Source: Raphanus sativus (taxonomy: Eukaryota; Streptophyta; Magnoliopsida; Brassicales; Brassicaceae). Taken from it: a stretch of DNA of 64,000 bases. The position numbers and the translations under genes are program-made. Shown piece after piece: positions 24,046 through 35,083 of the stretch; the stretch's first letter is position 1; each line of letters starts with the position of its first letter. Location of the stretch: the NCBI RefSeq assembly GCF_000801105.2, contig NC_079511.1, positions 11,834,784 to 11,898,783 of the forward strand, in the 5' to 3' direction. The notes beneath the pieces are model-generated. The model saw nothing but the letters and a program-made list of their open reading frames with translations, made no database searches and had not been told where the DNA came from.

Positions 24046-25872
24046 GGATAGACTACTTGCATTTATAGGTGAGAAGTTGGGTAAGAGACTGAAAGGGTGG
24101 TTTGCCAAGAAGCTTTCTCTTGGTGGAAAAGATGTTCTTCTTAAGTATGTGGCTATGGTGCTTCCTGTCTATGCGATGTCGTGTTTTCGATTAACAAAGC
24201 ATCATTGTAAGAAGATTATATGAGTGCTATGGCTAGCTTCTGGTGGGATGAGTGTGATGAAAAGAGGAAGATTCATTGGCTTTCTTGGGATAAAATCTGC
24301 ATGTCCAAAGAGAATAGAGGGTTGGGGTTTAAAGACATTGAAGATTTCAATCAAGCTTTGCTTGCTAAGCAAGCTTGGAGGTTACTTAACGACCCGAACA
24401 GTCTCATTGCACGTCTCTACAAAGGACGCTACTATGCTAATAAGGACTTTATTGATTGTGGCAAGGGGTATCGTCCTTCGTATGCTTGGCGTAGTATACT
24501 CTTTGGGAAGGAACTTTTGTGCAAAGGCTTGATCAGATCGATTGGCAATGGCAGGGATACGTATGTATGGGCATACAAATGGATACTTGATGATTGTCCT
24601 CGCAGGTCAGTCAACAAAGAAACCATGATTGATGTCAATCTGAGAGTTTGCGATTTGATTCAGGAAGGAGGTCACTGGAATGTAGAGGCCTTGAATAGGC
24701 TGTTCCCTGTGAATGAAGTGACCAGAATTCTGCAGATGCCAGTAGGAACAGTTCCTGATAAAGAGATTTGGGCTTATACAGATCATGGAGCTTATACTGT
24801 TAAGAGTGGGTATCGGGTAGCAATGCAAGTGAAAGAAACTCAAGCTCGTCATCTAAGCATGAATACTCCTGGGTTACTCGATCTGAAGAAGATGATATGG
24901 CAACTTCCCACCTTACCGGAAATACGCAGCTTTCTCTGGAGAGCAGCCTCAGGAGCTTTAGCTGTTGCCGAACGCTTGAACACAAGAGGATTGCAGGTTG
25001 ATCCTTGTTGTAAGCTGTGCCGGCAGGGGAGCGAATCGATATAACACGTTTTGTTCGAATGTGTTACTGCTCAAGATGCATGGGAAACTGCATGCCTACC
25101 TCCTCTCTTACATCTATCCAGTCGTAATCTGATTGAGTTAATGGCTGCGTCGTTCCATCAGATGTCGGATGAGTCGCTTCCAGCAATGCAAAGACGAGCA
25201 ATTCCTTGGCTATTATGGACTATTTGGAAGAACAGGAATAGCATTTTATATGCTGATACGCAGGTTCCAATGATATCGCAACTTCAGCAAGCTATAGAAG
25301 AAGCCCGTCTCTGGCACGAGCTTAATCTGGAGCAGCGAACTATGGGGGAGAGTCAAGGACTATGTGAAGAGGCTAAGAAGTGGGAACCGCCATTAGTAGG
25401 AGTGCGCAAATGTAACATCCATGCAAATTGGAGGAATGCAAAGCTTCATAGTGGTGTAGCTTTCATTACAAGAGATCACACAGGAAACATTCTTCATCAT
25501 GCTCGAGATGCAATCACGTTCTCGCCCAATAGGCTCACGGCGGAGCTCAGGTATTTGGAATGGACTTTGCAAAGTTTAAAGGATTTAGCTTATGACAAAG
25601 TTGTGGTGGGTTCTGATTCCCATGTACTAGTTGAAGCTGTGATGAATCCTACTAAATGGCCTCGGTTTAGAGCTTCATTGCAGAAGATTCATACATTATA
25701 TGCTTCTTTTGCATCAGTTGCTTTTGAAACAGAGTCAAGGTTATCTAATAAGGTGGTGAGAGAGATTGCTAAAAGTGTGCTCCGTGATGGTCGACTTCAG
25801 TCGTACTTAGCATTAGGAGGACCAGCCTGGCTCCATCGTTTGATTCAAGCAGATTTCCCTTCATGCTCATAG
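24046..25872 (+). pseudogene. LINE ORF2 remnant: RT C-terminus, zf-RVT, RNase H-like domain
   Basis: The frame opens with the last part of reverse transcriptase (KLGKRLKGWFAKKLSLGGK), shifts by one base near 24216-24222, and continues from 24220 through the zf-RVT region (RSFLWRAASGALAVAERL ... CKLC). It hits one in-frame TAA at 25042-25044, where a CAA or GAA codon is expected before HVLFEC, and reads on to the RVT_3/RNase H domain ending at 25872. In that domain the first catalytic Asp appears replaced by His (CNIHANW; the family usually has CNVDxAW), while later acidic residues (AEL, GSDS) remain. The copy is inactive. Confidence 0.88.
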
Positions 25873-25966
25873 ATCTTTTTTAAATTGAGCTAGTAGTGAT
25901 CTTTGCGATCCTTTGCTGTAACAAACTTTTTGGTGTTCTTTTGATTCAATGAAGTCGTTAAAAAAA
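24046..25966 (+). mobile_element. 5'-truncated L1-type LINE
   Basis: The element starts abruptly inside the reverse transcriptase coding region and ends in an A-run (25960-25968). AACTACTAA flanks it at 24037-24045 and again at 25967-25975, where it overlaps the A tail, giving a target duplication of about 9 bp. 5' truncation, a 3' A tail and a variable-length duplication are the marks of target-primed LINE insertion. Confidence 0.85.
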
Positions 25967-26017
25967 AACTACTAAAAATAAAGCTACAAAATGATTGGTA
26001 AGTCCCAACCAATCATC

Positions 26018-26371
26018 TTTATTGTTATTTTAAATTTTGTTTATATAGAATATCACTTTAAATTTTTAATACAAGTTTGTAAATAATATTTCAATTTAAA
26101 CCCATTATTCTAATGTATTATTTGGAAAGGGAAAAATTTGTTAGTGTATTAATAGTGGATAATAATAATAAAAAAATTTGTGTGAAAATATGAAATGATA
26201 CTATTTGTGAAACAAAAGAATACTGTATTACATAAGTTTTTTTTTGTCAAACATAAGTTTTTTATGGTGTTCTGGAACGGAAATAAGAAAATTAGATAGT
26301 TTTTATCCGTGTTAAAAAAAAAAAAAGATAGGTTTTATCGAATTTCAGTTATAGTCAGATTGGAGTGAGTC
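26018..26371. other. AT-rich spacer between LINE/hAT nest and LTR element
   Basis: No gene seen; contains A and T runs only. Confidence 0.5.
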
Positions 26372-26376
26372 ATTGG

Positions 26377-27309
26377 TGTAACATCCCTGTCCCCCGGCGT
26401 CCGACCGGAGTTATCGAAAGGGAGTTATGGACACGCGTATACCCTTTAAGGCAACCCGCCGTGTCCGTTACTGGTCCCAAGAGTCGACGGACGCATTGCT
26501 TTCTTTGAAATTCCAATCCACCCGTATCCATTTACTTCTACTTACAGTCTTGCGCATAGGGAAATGGAAATGGGAGGGGTGAGCAATTGAATTACTCAGT
26601 GAAGTGGCTCTAGTCCAGCTTGCCCGCAAGACACTCAACATTACTCTATGCGGGAGCTAGAACTGACAAGTCACTACAATCAAACAATGCAACAAAAGAT
26701 ATCTCATAACAACACCATTTCTAACAACCTAATAAACAATCAACTCAAAGAACACATACTCAACTACACTTCACTCAAAGAACTAGACTTCAACAAATAA
26801 GCTGACTCGACACCAAGCAACCTAGACGTATGGACCTATAGCCGTTTACGGACGTCCCACCTCGTGCCGGCCTATCCTGGAAGGGGCGCCCTCTCTCGGG
26901 AAAACCGTCCCCCTCTCCAGCTTCCTAAATGACTATCCGAGTTGCAGCTCGTTGGCCCATTGGCTCTGTCCGCCACCCGGTCGTAATAGCCATACTTATG
27001 CCACGACTCGGCATTGACTCGATCCTAGGCGCCACTTACATCATTTTATATCCCGCATCTCGCGGTAGGCTCATCTCTTCACTTCCCGTGGGTACCTCGT
27101 GTTAGGCTACTGTCCCACGGGTCACATCACATCCTAGACTCTAGACGCCCACCCGTTCTCGGTGGTCCAGACAGGACTACAAACAAGTTCATTGACACTT
27201 CCACTTTCACATTCTCATACTCATACTCATTTCTCATCCTCGTTCTTAACCACTTTCACTTTACTCAATCTCTTTCACTTTACTCATTCTCATACTTCCA
27301 CTTTCACTT

Positions 27310-27345
<36 letters not shown>

Positions 27346-28671
27346 AGACTCATAATCAAGATCACACATAACACTTCTCATACTCTTAACACTTGGACTC
27401 TTTTCAAACACTTTACTTCACATGGCATTGATACCAAAAGACATCTCAATAACATTCATATCTCAATCACTTATCACTTATAGCTCTAATATCCTAGATA
27501 CCACTTGTGATATACTTCACATGCATCAATCACTAAGATATTCACTTCTTTCTATCCACCTAGCTTTCAATCACACATCAAGACATGGGACACAAGATCG
27601 ATCACATAAACATCCACATCAATAATAACCACATCAACACAAGGCAGTCCATTAAGTCCCATTTAACAGTGTGAGCGTTCTTATGCAACATGATCACTCA
27701 TCTAGCATCCTAGTTTTCATCATGAACTAACACCCTAACTTTCACACAAGATCTAATCAATCCTAGATCCAACATAAGCAATGTAAAGATCAAGGGAGCA
27801 AGATGGGTTCAAGACACCTCACCTTTGCCACGGGTTCTGAAGAAATCTGAGAAACACAGAATGGATCTTGACGGCTCTAAAACAGCAACTCGTTAACTTC
27901 TCAATCCGTCCGGTCAGAAGGTAGTACTAAATGTCCTCTGTCCATAGACACCAATTTTACTCCGATCGGATACCATTTGATTAACCAAAATGGCCTCACA
28001 CCTAGACTGGTCACGAACGCAGATTACCAATTTCCAGATTGTAAGCTTTCGTTTAGGTCGGCCGTTTGGTCTATACGCTGAAACTGATCGGAACTGTATC
28101 TGCATCGCTACAGCTTAAGCTTATTCTTGGCCAAGAAGCAACGTCTACAACTGTTGCTGTACAACTCCGATCTCGATTCCGTTTGCTGATACAGATTCCT
28201 TGAAACGAGATCTATCCAAAGAGCCATGACTCGCAGTCTAGAATCCCCTGGATCGTACTATAAGTGTCTCACAAAATCACACCTAGGCCATGGATCTGGA
28301 TCTGGAATAAGAGACAAGGGAAACGAGATCAGATCCAGACACCACCACACCACACGGCTAACACCACCACCACCACCACCACCCCGACGATAAAGAGAGA
28401 GGACGCCGAGGGTAGAGAGGAAAGAGAGATCGCGGAAGGGGAGAGAGAAGAGAAGAGACGGCATCGCAGGAGAGAAGGCTTGACGGCTAGGGCTTCCAGT
28501 CTCCGGGAATCTCTGCAGAGCTTCGCTTCAAGTGTGTGATGAGACAAAACGGAGAGGCTGCAGCTCCTTTTTATAAGGGAGAGGGGTGGAGACCTAGGTT
28601 TTTAGTCCATCGGGCCACATAGAAGCCCGTTCTCCTTAAAACAAAATTAGGCCCGGGATAGGGATGTTACA
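26377..28671 (-). repeat. 3' LTR (element on minus strand)
   Basis: 2295 bp. It contains a CACTTT/TTTCAC-rich simple repeat (about 27185-27345) and an (ACC)n tract near 28362-28383. Open frames in it recur identically in the other LTR and show no protein features. Confidence 0.93.
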
Positions 28672-28683
28672 ACTCTCCCCCAC
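28672..28683 (-). other. polypurine tract
   Basis: Minus-strand GTGGGGGAGAGT directly upstream of the 3' LTR; the expected primer for plus-strand DNA synthesis. Confidence 0.85.
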
Positions 28684-29108
28684 TTAAATGGAATTCGTCC
28701 CCGAATTCCGCCTGTGAAACTCCCATTTCTTAACATTCCTTACTCAAGCGGTGCACGGAGCACCAAAACTTCTGATGGTTCCTGCAATCCCTGATAGCCC
28801 TTGGTACCACCTCACTGCAGCATATACTACTCTCAGGTCACTTCAGGCGATACTACTGCCTTCGAGTTTTCATAGGTCTTCTTCGCCTTGTTCTTAGTTC
28901 TCCCCCACTTCGATCATGCATAACCCTTTTTCCGAACACCCGCCATTTCGTCTTCGATCTCGCGTGTCGAGACTCCCGTGTCAACATTCCGACTTCGTAT
29001 GACCCCCACTCGTCCTTTGCCAGATAGCGGTTTCATAACATTAACTGGGGCGCTATTACCATCCTTACTCGGCTCGATTGGTGATGTCGGTGCTGGTGCC
29101 GCCAAGGC
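28684..29108 (-). other. 3' interior of the LTR element
   Basis: Downstream of the SNF2-like match an open frame continues to 28914 with a low-complexity APAPTSP-rich stretch and a basic tail that I do not recognise. No retroviral-type domain is visible. Repeated CTCCCCCACTT words occur at 28675 and 28901. Confidence 0.4.
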
Positions 29109-30650
29109 AATGGTTGAAAACTGCTTGTAGCCCAGAAACAAGATGCTCATCTTCTCTATCCACGGTTCCAAAATGGATAGCGGTTGGGCACGGTTTTTTT
29201 CTGCTTTAGCACTGTAGAAGTCAAGCAGTGGAGTGTCTACGACCTGCCATCTCACAAACTCTCTTTTCCAGGTAGACAAAAATTCCCTTTGGAAGCACAA
29301 CCAGTTACTTAGCCTGAGGATACTTTGCAAGGAAGCTCTGCATGAAACGGATGATCATGAAGGTTTTTCCATAACCCGGCGCATGAGCCATGATGCCGCC
29401 ACCCGGCTCATCTATTACTAAGTTGCTGAGTAGGAACTGGACCCCTTCGGTTTGATGAGGCTTCGGCTTGCTAGCATGCGTTGGATGAGCAGAAAATCCA
29501 CCTATCATCAGTCCTTCTTCAGATAACTTAATCTCAAACTCTGAATCGCCTAACTTTTTAACCCGAGATTCAGAAGCATATGTCCTCGTGCTTTTTCTCG
29601 CTTTACTGAAGTTCACATCAATAATGTCTAAGATGCTTTTGTCAATAACTCCGCAGACACGGCAAACATAACCCACGTCGTCCTTTAGTATGAAGGAGTG
29701 CTCACAGTCTTCCACTTCACCGGTCTTCGATTCAATGCGTGAAGTCTCTGCATCCTTGGAACACACCATCGACACGGCCATTTCATTCCAGATATTACCA
29801 AGATCCTCATCTGCTGCTTCAGACTCATGACCACGTTCATTATCCTCAATGCCCACATAGACACTCTTATCGGCGACCACACCATTTCCAATGGCAAGGG
29901 CCTTTTCTCTCCCCGTTTGTCCCACGCAGACACCTCCGTCAATGACCATACCGTTTCCTATAGCAAGGCGGTTGCCTCTGCTACTTCGTCCCTCCACCAA
30001 TGCAGTAATGGCACAAGACATCTCCTTTCCCTTCCCCAAACAACCTCCTCAAAAACGAACTGCGGCGTCACCGACACCACATCACCTTGACTCTTCTGAT
30101 GCTGCACCAGACTCGACTGAAACGGATACTTAGGCTTCTCAACACCATCTTCATCATCATCGTCAGAATCAAGAATAACAATCCCAGTGGGGAGGAATCA
30201 TACAGAGAGCCCCCTTCGAACCATCATCATCATCCAAGTCAATCACACAATCCAAAGCCAGCTGATTCTCCAAACTCATAAGCTCTCGTTGACCACCCCC
30301 TGCTGCTGCTGCTCCTGCTCCAAACACAGTATGGGCAAGCGACGGATACAACCAGATGCAGCGCTTCACTAGCCCCATCCTCAGGTTAGCCACCTCTTCC
30401 AACTCTTTAGTAACGCTCCCGAACTTACCACCGTCTAGAGCCTCGAGCATGTGGCTGACGGCAAGGGTTGAGAAAAGTCGGTGACTTTCGATGAGTTCCT
30501 GACTTTCTTCGGAGGCGTCTCTCTTCGGGGCTGAGAACTTGCGCGGACGTCTCCGCTTCTTCTTGGAAAGCTCCTCAACAAGCGGCTCAAGAACCCACTC
30601 CATATCTGACACTGGTTTTTCTTTCCTTGGCCGACCCCGTCCTCGCTTAC
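29109..30650 (-). pseudogene. captured, disrupted fragment of a DRD1/CHR34-type SNF2 chromatin remodeller
   Basis: Read along the minus strand in three frames, the segment gives a continuous match to the DRD1 (CHR35) family as I know it. From the start there is a block with [12 protein letters not shown] and YPSLAHTVF (about 30440-30330), an acidic [10 protein letters not shown] stretch (about 30185), and YPFQSSLV and [10 protein letters not shown]. Then a frameshift leads to [47 protein letters not shown] and a Walker A-like APGYGKT (the family has APGSGKT). It ends with an in-frame TAA after KYPQAK, another frameshift, and [29 protein letters not shown]. Homology stops at about 29109, just before the DEGH helicase motif II, so the ATPase core is truncated. 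At least three frameshifts and one stop exclude a full product, although a 244-codon frame (30039-29305) survives. Intact DRD1 acts in Pol V-dependent RNA-directed DNA methylation. The fragment lies in the same sense as the element. The alternative, a CLASSY-family source, fits less well. Confidence 0.82.
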
Positions 30651-31072
30651 CTGAAATTTCCTCCGACTGATACTTGGCCGATGCTCGAGCATACCGAATA
30701 TCCTCACACATCAGATCCTCCACCCATTCACACTGCGCAGTCCGGCGCTCGAACGTTGGCAATGAAAGCCCCCACCTAGGTACCACTCTTCCCGCTACGA
30801 TGCGTGGAGTCCGGATGTCGAACTGGCCCGGCTTTTCTGGTCCACTACGATCACGGCTGTCGCCATGGTCACCACTGGCTGGCGAAGACATCATGCAAGT
30901 AAAGACCCGATAAGAACCATAATAGAAGCATGGATTTAATGGGTGGTTTTTGAAAACGTTACACAACTTTCTAAAGTATAAAACTTTCACAAACTCTTTT
31001 CTTTTGAAACAAGGTTTTGAAAACTTTGGAAATGCCGACCCCTTAGAATAACACTAAGGGATCTTAACCCCC
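30651..31072 (-). other. element leader and start of its first open frame
   Basis: Between the primer binding site and the SNF2-like segment lies a frame opening [14 protein letters not shown] at about 30890, continuous with the 30990-30169 open frame. It includes GRGRPRK and [10 protein letters not shown]-hook-like basic motifs. I cannot tell whether it is a relic of the element's own gag or more captured host sequence. Confidence 0.4.
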
Positions 31073-31085
31073 GCTCTGATACCAA
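31073..31085 (-). other. primer binding site for initiator tRNA-Met
   Basis: Minus-strand TTGGTATCAGAGC, one base after the 5' LTR end. TGGTATCAGAGC is the usual plant LTR-element sequence complementary to the initiator tRNA-Met 3' end; the same motif is used by the copia element at 16626. Confidence 0.9.
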
Positions 31086-31086
31086 T

Positions 31087-32019
31087 TGTAACATCCCTGT
31101 CCCCCGGCGTCCGACCGGAGTTATCGAAAGGGAGTTATGGACACGCGTATACCCTTTAAGGCAACCCGCCGTGTCCGTTACTGGTCCCAAGAGTCGACGG
31201 ACGCATTGCTTTCTTTGAAATTCCAATCCACCCGTATCCATTTACTTCTACTTACAGTCCTGCGCATAGGGAAATGGAAATGGGAGGGGTGAGCAATTGA
31301 ATTACTCAGTGAAGTGGCTCTAGTCCAGCTTGCCCGCAAGACACTCAACATTACTCTATGCGGGAGCTAGAACTGACAAGTCACTACAATCAAACAATGC
31401 AACAAAAGATATCTCATAACAACACCATTTCTAACAACCTAATAAACAATCAACTCAAAGAACACATACTCAACTACACTTCACTCAAAGAACTAGACTT
31501 CAACAAATAAGCTGACTCGACACCAAGCAACCTAGACGTATGGACCTATAGCCGTTTACGGACGTCCCACCTCGTGCCGGCCTATCCTGGAAGGGGCGCC
31601 CTCTCTCGGGAAAACCGTCCCCCTCTCCAGCTTCCTAAATGACTATCCGAGTTGCAGTTCGTTGGCCCATTGGCTCTGTCCGCCACCCGGTCGTAATAGC
31701 CATACTTATGCCACGACTCGGCATTGACTCGATCCTAGGCGCCACTTACATCATTTTATATCCCGCATCTCGCGGTAGGCTCATCTCTTCACTTCCCGTG
31801 GGTACCTCGTGTTAGGCTACTGTCCCACGGGTCACATCACATCCTAGACTCTAGACGCCCACCCGTTCTCGGTGGTCCAGACAGGACTACAAACAAGTTC
31901 ATTGACACTTCCACTTTCACATTCTCATACTCATACTCATTTCTCATCCTCGTTCTTAACCACTTTCACTTTACTCAATCTCTTTCACTTTACTCATTCT
32001 CATACTTCCACTTTCACTT

Positions 32020-32055
<36 letters not shown>

Positions 32056-33382
32056 AGACTCATAATCAAGATCACACATAACACTTCTCATACTCTTAAC
32101 ACTTGGACTCTTTTTCAAACACTTTACTTCACATGGCATTGATACCAAAAGACATCTCAATAACATTCATATCTCAATCACTTATCACTTATAGCTCTAA
32201 TATCCTAGATACCACTTGTGATATACTTCACATGCATCAATCACTAAGATATTCACTTCTTTCTATCCACCTAGCTTTCAATCACACATCAAGACATGGG
32301 ACACAAGATCGATCACATAAACATCCACATCAATAATAACCACATCAACACAAGGCAGTCCATTAAGTCCCATTTAACAGTGTGAGCGTTCTTATGCAAC
32401 ATGATCACTCATCTAGCATCCTAGTTTTCATCATGAACTAACACCCTAACTTTCACACAAGATCTAATCAATCCTAGATCCAACATAAGCAATGTAAAGA
32501 TCAAGGGAGCAAGATGGGTTCAAGACACCTCACCTTTGCCACGGGTTCTGAAGAAATCTGAGAAACACAGAATGGATCTTGACGGCTCTAAAACAGCAAC
32601 TCGTTAACTTCTCAATCCGTCCGGTCAGAAGGTAGTACTAAATGTCCTCTGTCCATAGACACCAATTTTACTCCGATCGGATACCATTTGATTAACCAAA
32701 ATGGCCTCACACCTAGACTGGTCACGAACGCAGATTACCAATTTCCAGATTGTAAGCTTTCGTTTAGGTCGGCCGTTTGGTCTATACGCTGAAACTGATC
32801 GGAACTGTATCTGCATCGCTACAGCTTAAGCTTATTCTTGGCCAAGAAGCAACGTCTACAACTGTTGCTGTACAACTCCGATCTCGATTCCGTTTGCTGA
32901 TACAGATTCCTTGAAACGAGATCTATCCAAAGAGCCATGACTCGCAGTCTAGAATCCCCTGGATCGTACTATAAGTGTCTCACAAAATCACACCTAGGCC
33001 ATGGATCTGGATCTGGAATAAGAGACAAGGGAAACGAGATCAGATCCAGACACCACCACACCACACGGCTAACACCACCACCACCACCACCACCCCGACG
33101 ATAAAGAGAGAGGACGCCGAGGGTAGAGAGGAAAGAGAGATCGCGGAAGGGGAGAGAGAAGAGAAGAGACGGCATCGCAGGAGAGAAGGCTTGACGGCTA
33201 GGGCTTCCAGTCTCCGGGAATCTCTGCAGAGCTTCGCTTCAAGTGTGTGATGAGACAAAACGGAGAGGCTGCAGCTCCTTTTTATAAGGGAGAGGGGTGG
33301 AGACCTAGGTTTTTAGTCCATCGGGCCACATAGAAGCCCGTTCTCCTTAAAACAAAATTAGGCCCGGGATAGGGATGTTACA
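31087..33382 (-). repeat. 5' LTR (element on minus strand)
   Basis: 2296 bp, differing from the 3' LTR at two substitutions and one T-run length change. A TATA box on the minus strand (CCTTATAAAAAGG, 33277-33289) is only about 100 bp from the outer end, so the transcript leader would include most of the LTR. Confidence 0.93.
33277..33289 (-). promoter_or_regulatory. TATA box of the LTR element
   Basis: CCTTATAAAAAGG on the minus strand, flanked by GC-richer sequence. It would start transcription near 33250, reading through the LTR into the SNF2-like segment. The identical motif occurs in the other LTR at about 28567-28579. Confidence 0.6.
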
Positions 33383-34433
33383 ATTGGACTGTGAATATCA
33401 TTTTTCTAATTTCATAGCTTTACTGACCGGATTAATTCATGTTTGTAACACTAACACTTTCGTGAATTCTCAGGAATGCGTCTCCCTAAGTCAGACCATT
33501 CTCGTGCTTCAAAAAAGTAAAGCTAGAGAACAAGGAGAGAGAGAGACATAAAGAAAGTTGGATCTGATCAGACTAACTATACCTGTGAGTCTCACGTTTG
33601 TGTTCATTTTATGAAAAAAATAAGATTTGATGCCAAGTGCTGTTTGAGAAAAAAAAAACAAAGAAAGAAAACAAAGAAAACAGAAGTATTGTGTTTCTGA
33701 AAGAGTAAATGATTATGTAACAGAAGTTTATGATCGTCGATCATTCAAATGTTATTGAATCATCGTTAGTCAATGACTTGTATCTTTAAAAATGTTTAAT
33801 TTAGAACAAAAAAAGTAAAGATCTAAACGCTTAACAGATCGAATTTGTTTAACCGGCTCTGGTTGGCGCAGAGTCTGGTTCAGTTTCTTCTCAGTGTTTT
33901 GGATAGATCTTCATCTCATTTTTCTCTACTCAACAGTTGGATACTTATATCTTAATCTCGTTGGGTCCTATACGAGGTGATTGAGAGCGGTTGTTGATCC
34001 TTTTGTTGCATGTCAGTGATCTGTTGATACTAATCTCTCAGTTTCGCTTTTAGTTGCATCCTTATTGTAATGTTGTATGCTGATCTTGACTTCTCTTTGA
34101 CTTGTCTTCGGTTCGATCTTCTGCTTGCTCGCCTTCCCGTGTGTGCGGTGGTATATATATCCAGAGTCATGTTTTGTCACTCTTTGTCATCTACCTTTGA
34201 TTTGATCGAGATCTGATCTTCGTCTAGCTTTCTGTTGGCGGTTCCATGACGTCGTTTGTCCGTCTTCGCCTCATCCGGATCTCATCATCAGAATTTAAAT
34301 TGTTTTGCCTGGCCGGATTCTGAAATGTGCTACTCTTAAATGGGCTATCACTATTAGAAGGAAATGGATGTCGGTCACTCTGTCTGGATTAGACTTCATC
34401 GTTTAGTCCTTCAAAGGTTCTCTTGTAAATCGT

Positions 34434-34469
34434 ACTAGATTTTGACCCGTCCTTAAAAAGGCGGGTATA
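34434..34469. repeat. CTAGATTTTGACCCGT hairpin motif, copy 1
   Basis: CTAGATTTTGACCCGT followed by a loop and GCGGGTATA makes a small GC hairpin. A related copy lies at 35047-35083. The motif resembles a terminal sequence common in Brassicaceae repeats, possibly Helitron-related, but I could not confirm either ends or coding sequence. Confidence 0.35.
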
Positions 34470-35046
34470 TTTTTTGTTTTAAATTTAATTTTTGATTTTT
34501 GATTTTTATTTATGATTATATTCTTTTTTTTGTAATCTTATTTTTTTTATAAATTGTAATCAAAATATATTTTATTAAATAATAGCAATTTAAAAATTGA
34601 TCTAGTATACGCACGGTTAAGGCGGGGTTATAGGTCAAACTCGCCGGTTGGCGCATTTTCAATTTTGTTTTGATTAAAAAATATGATCCGCACAACCCGC
34701 AGACAAATAATTTTATACCCACAGCCGCTCCACTTAATTTTGTGGTTACCTACGGGTTATATATATTTTAAAAATCATTATTTAATTTAATTATTATAAA
34801 AATATAGTTATAATAAAATTTTATGTATTCTTATAGCTATTACTACATTCGATTATATTTATGGGTTTTTGTAGTTCAAATTTGACGACCTTAAAATAAG
34901 ATAGATTGGGCCTCGATTAGTTTTTAATGGATTGTCAACATTGTTAATTTTTAACTGCTGTTCTTATGTCCAAACAATCTCTATTTAAAATAGTTATGCA
35001 TGTATCCAAACACTTCTAATGGATACTTCAACTTTAATAAGATAGA

Positions 35047-35083
35047 CTAGATTTTGGACCCGTACACCCGTGCGGGTGTATAC
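35047..35083. repeat. CTAGATTTTGGACCCGT hairpin motif, copy 2
   Basis: CTAGATTTTGGACCCGT followed by ACACCCGTGCGGGTGTA forms a stronger hairpin than the copy at 34434-34469, in the same orientation about 613 bp downstream. Confidence 0.4.

Larger units (their letters stand above)
23499..26017. mobile_element. hAT-like AT-rich element split by a LINE
   Basis: The outer ends form inverted repeats: GATGATTGGTTTGACT at about 23499 and the complement of GATGATTGGTTGGGACT ending near 26017. Inside, GCTGTAACTTTA-type words recur near both arms. Without the nested LINE the element would be about 600 bp. No transposase is visible, and a target duplication was not confirmed. Confidence 0.5.
26377..33382 (-). 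mobile_element. young non-autonomous LTR retrotransposon (LARD-like) carrying a DRD1-type gene fragment
   Basis: Two long LTRs (26377-28671, 2295 bp; 31087-33382, 2296 bp) flank a 2415-bp interior. Both LTRs run from TGTAACATCCC to GGGATGTTACA. A 5-bp duplication ATTGG borders the element (26372-26376 and 33383-33387). On the minus strand the primer binding site TTGGTATCAGAGC (31073-31085) follows the 5' LTR after one base, and the purine tract GTGGGGGAGAGT (28672-28683) precedes the 3' LTR; these fix the orientation. By eye the LTRs differ at two C/T positions (26550/31260 and 26948/31658) and one T in a T-run (27401/32111). No protease, integrase, reverse transcriptase or RNase H is visible inside, so it must be moved by another element's proteins. 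The interior instead holds a broken SNF2-family segment. Confidence 0.93.

Noticed and set aside
28258..28547. Open frames of 68-91 codons in the LTRs (repeated at 32969-33258)
   Set aside because: They are identical in both LTRs, overlap on opposite strands and are made of simple repeats (Gly runs from the ACC tract); no protein family is visible.
29109..30650. An intact host SNF2 gene
   Set aside because: It is bounded by LTR signals, is interrupted by frameshifts and a stop, and ends before helicase motif II.
26377..33382. The duplicated 2.3-kb blocks as a segmental or tandem gene duplication
   Set aside because: TG...CA termini, primer site, purine tract and a 5-bp target duplication show that they are LTRs of one element.
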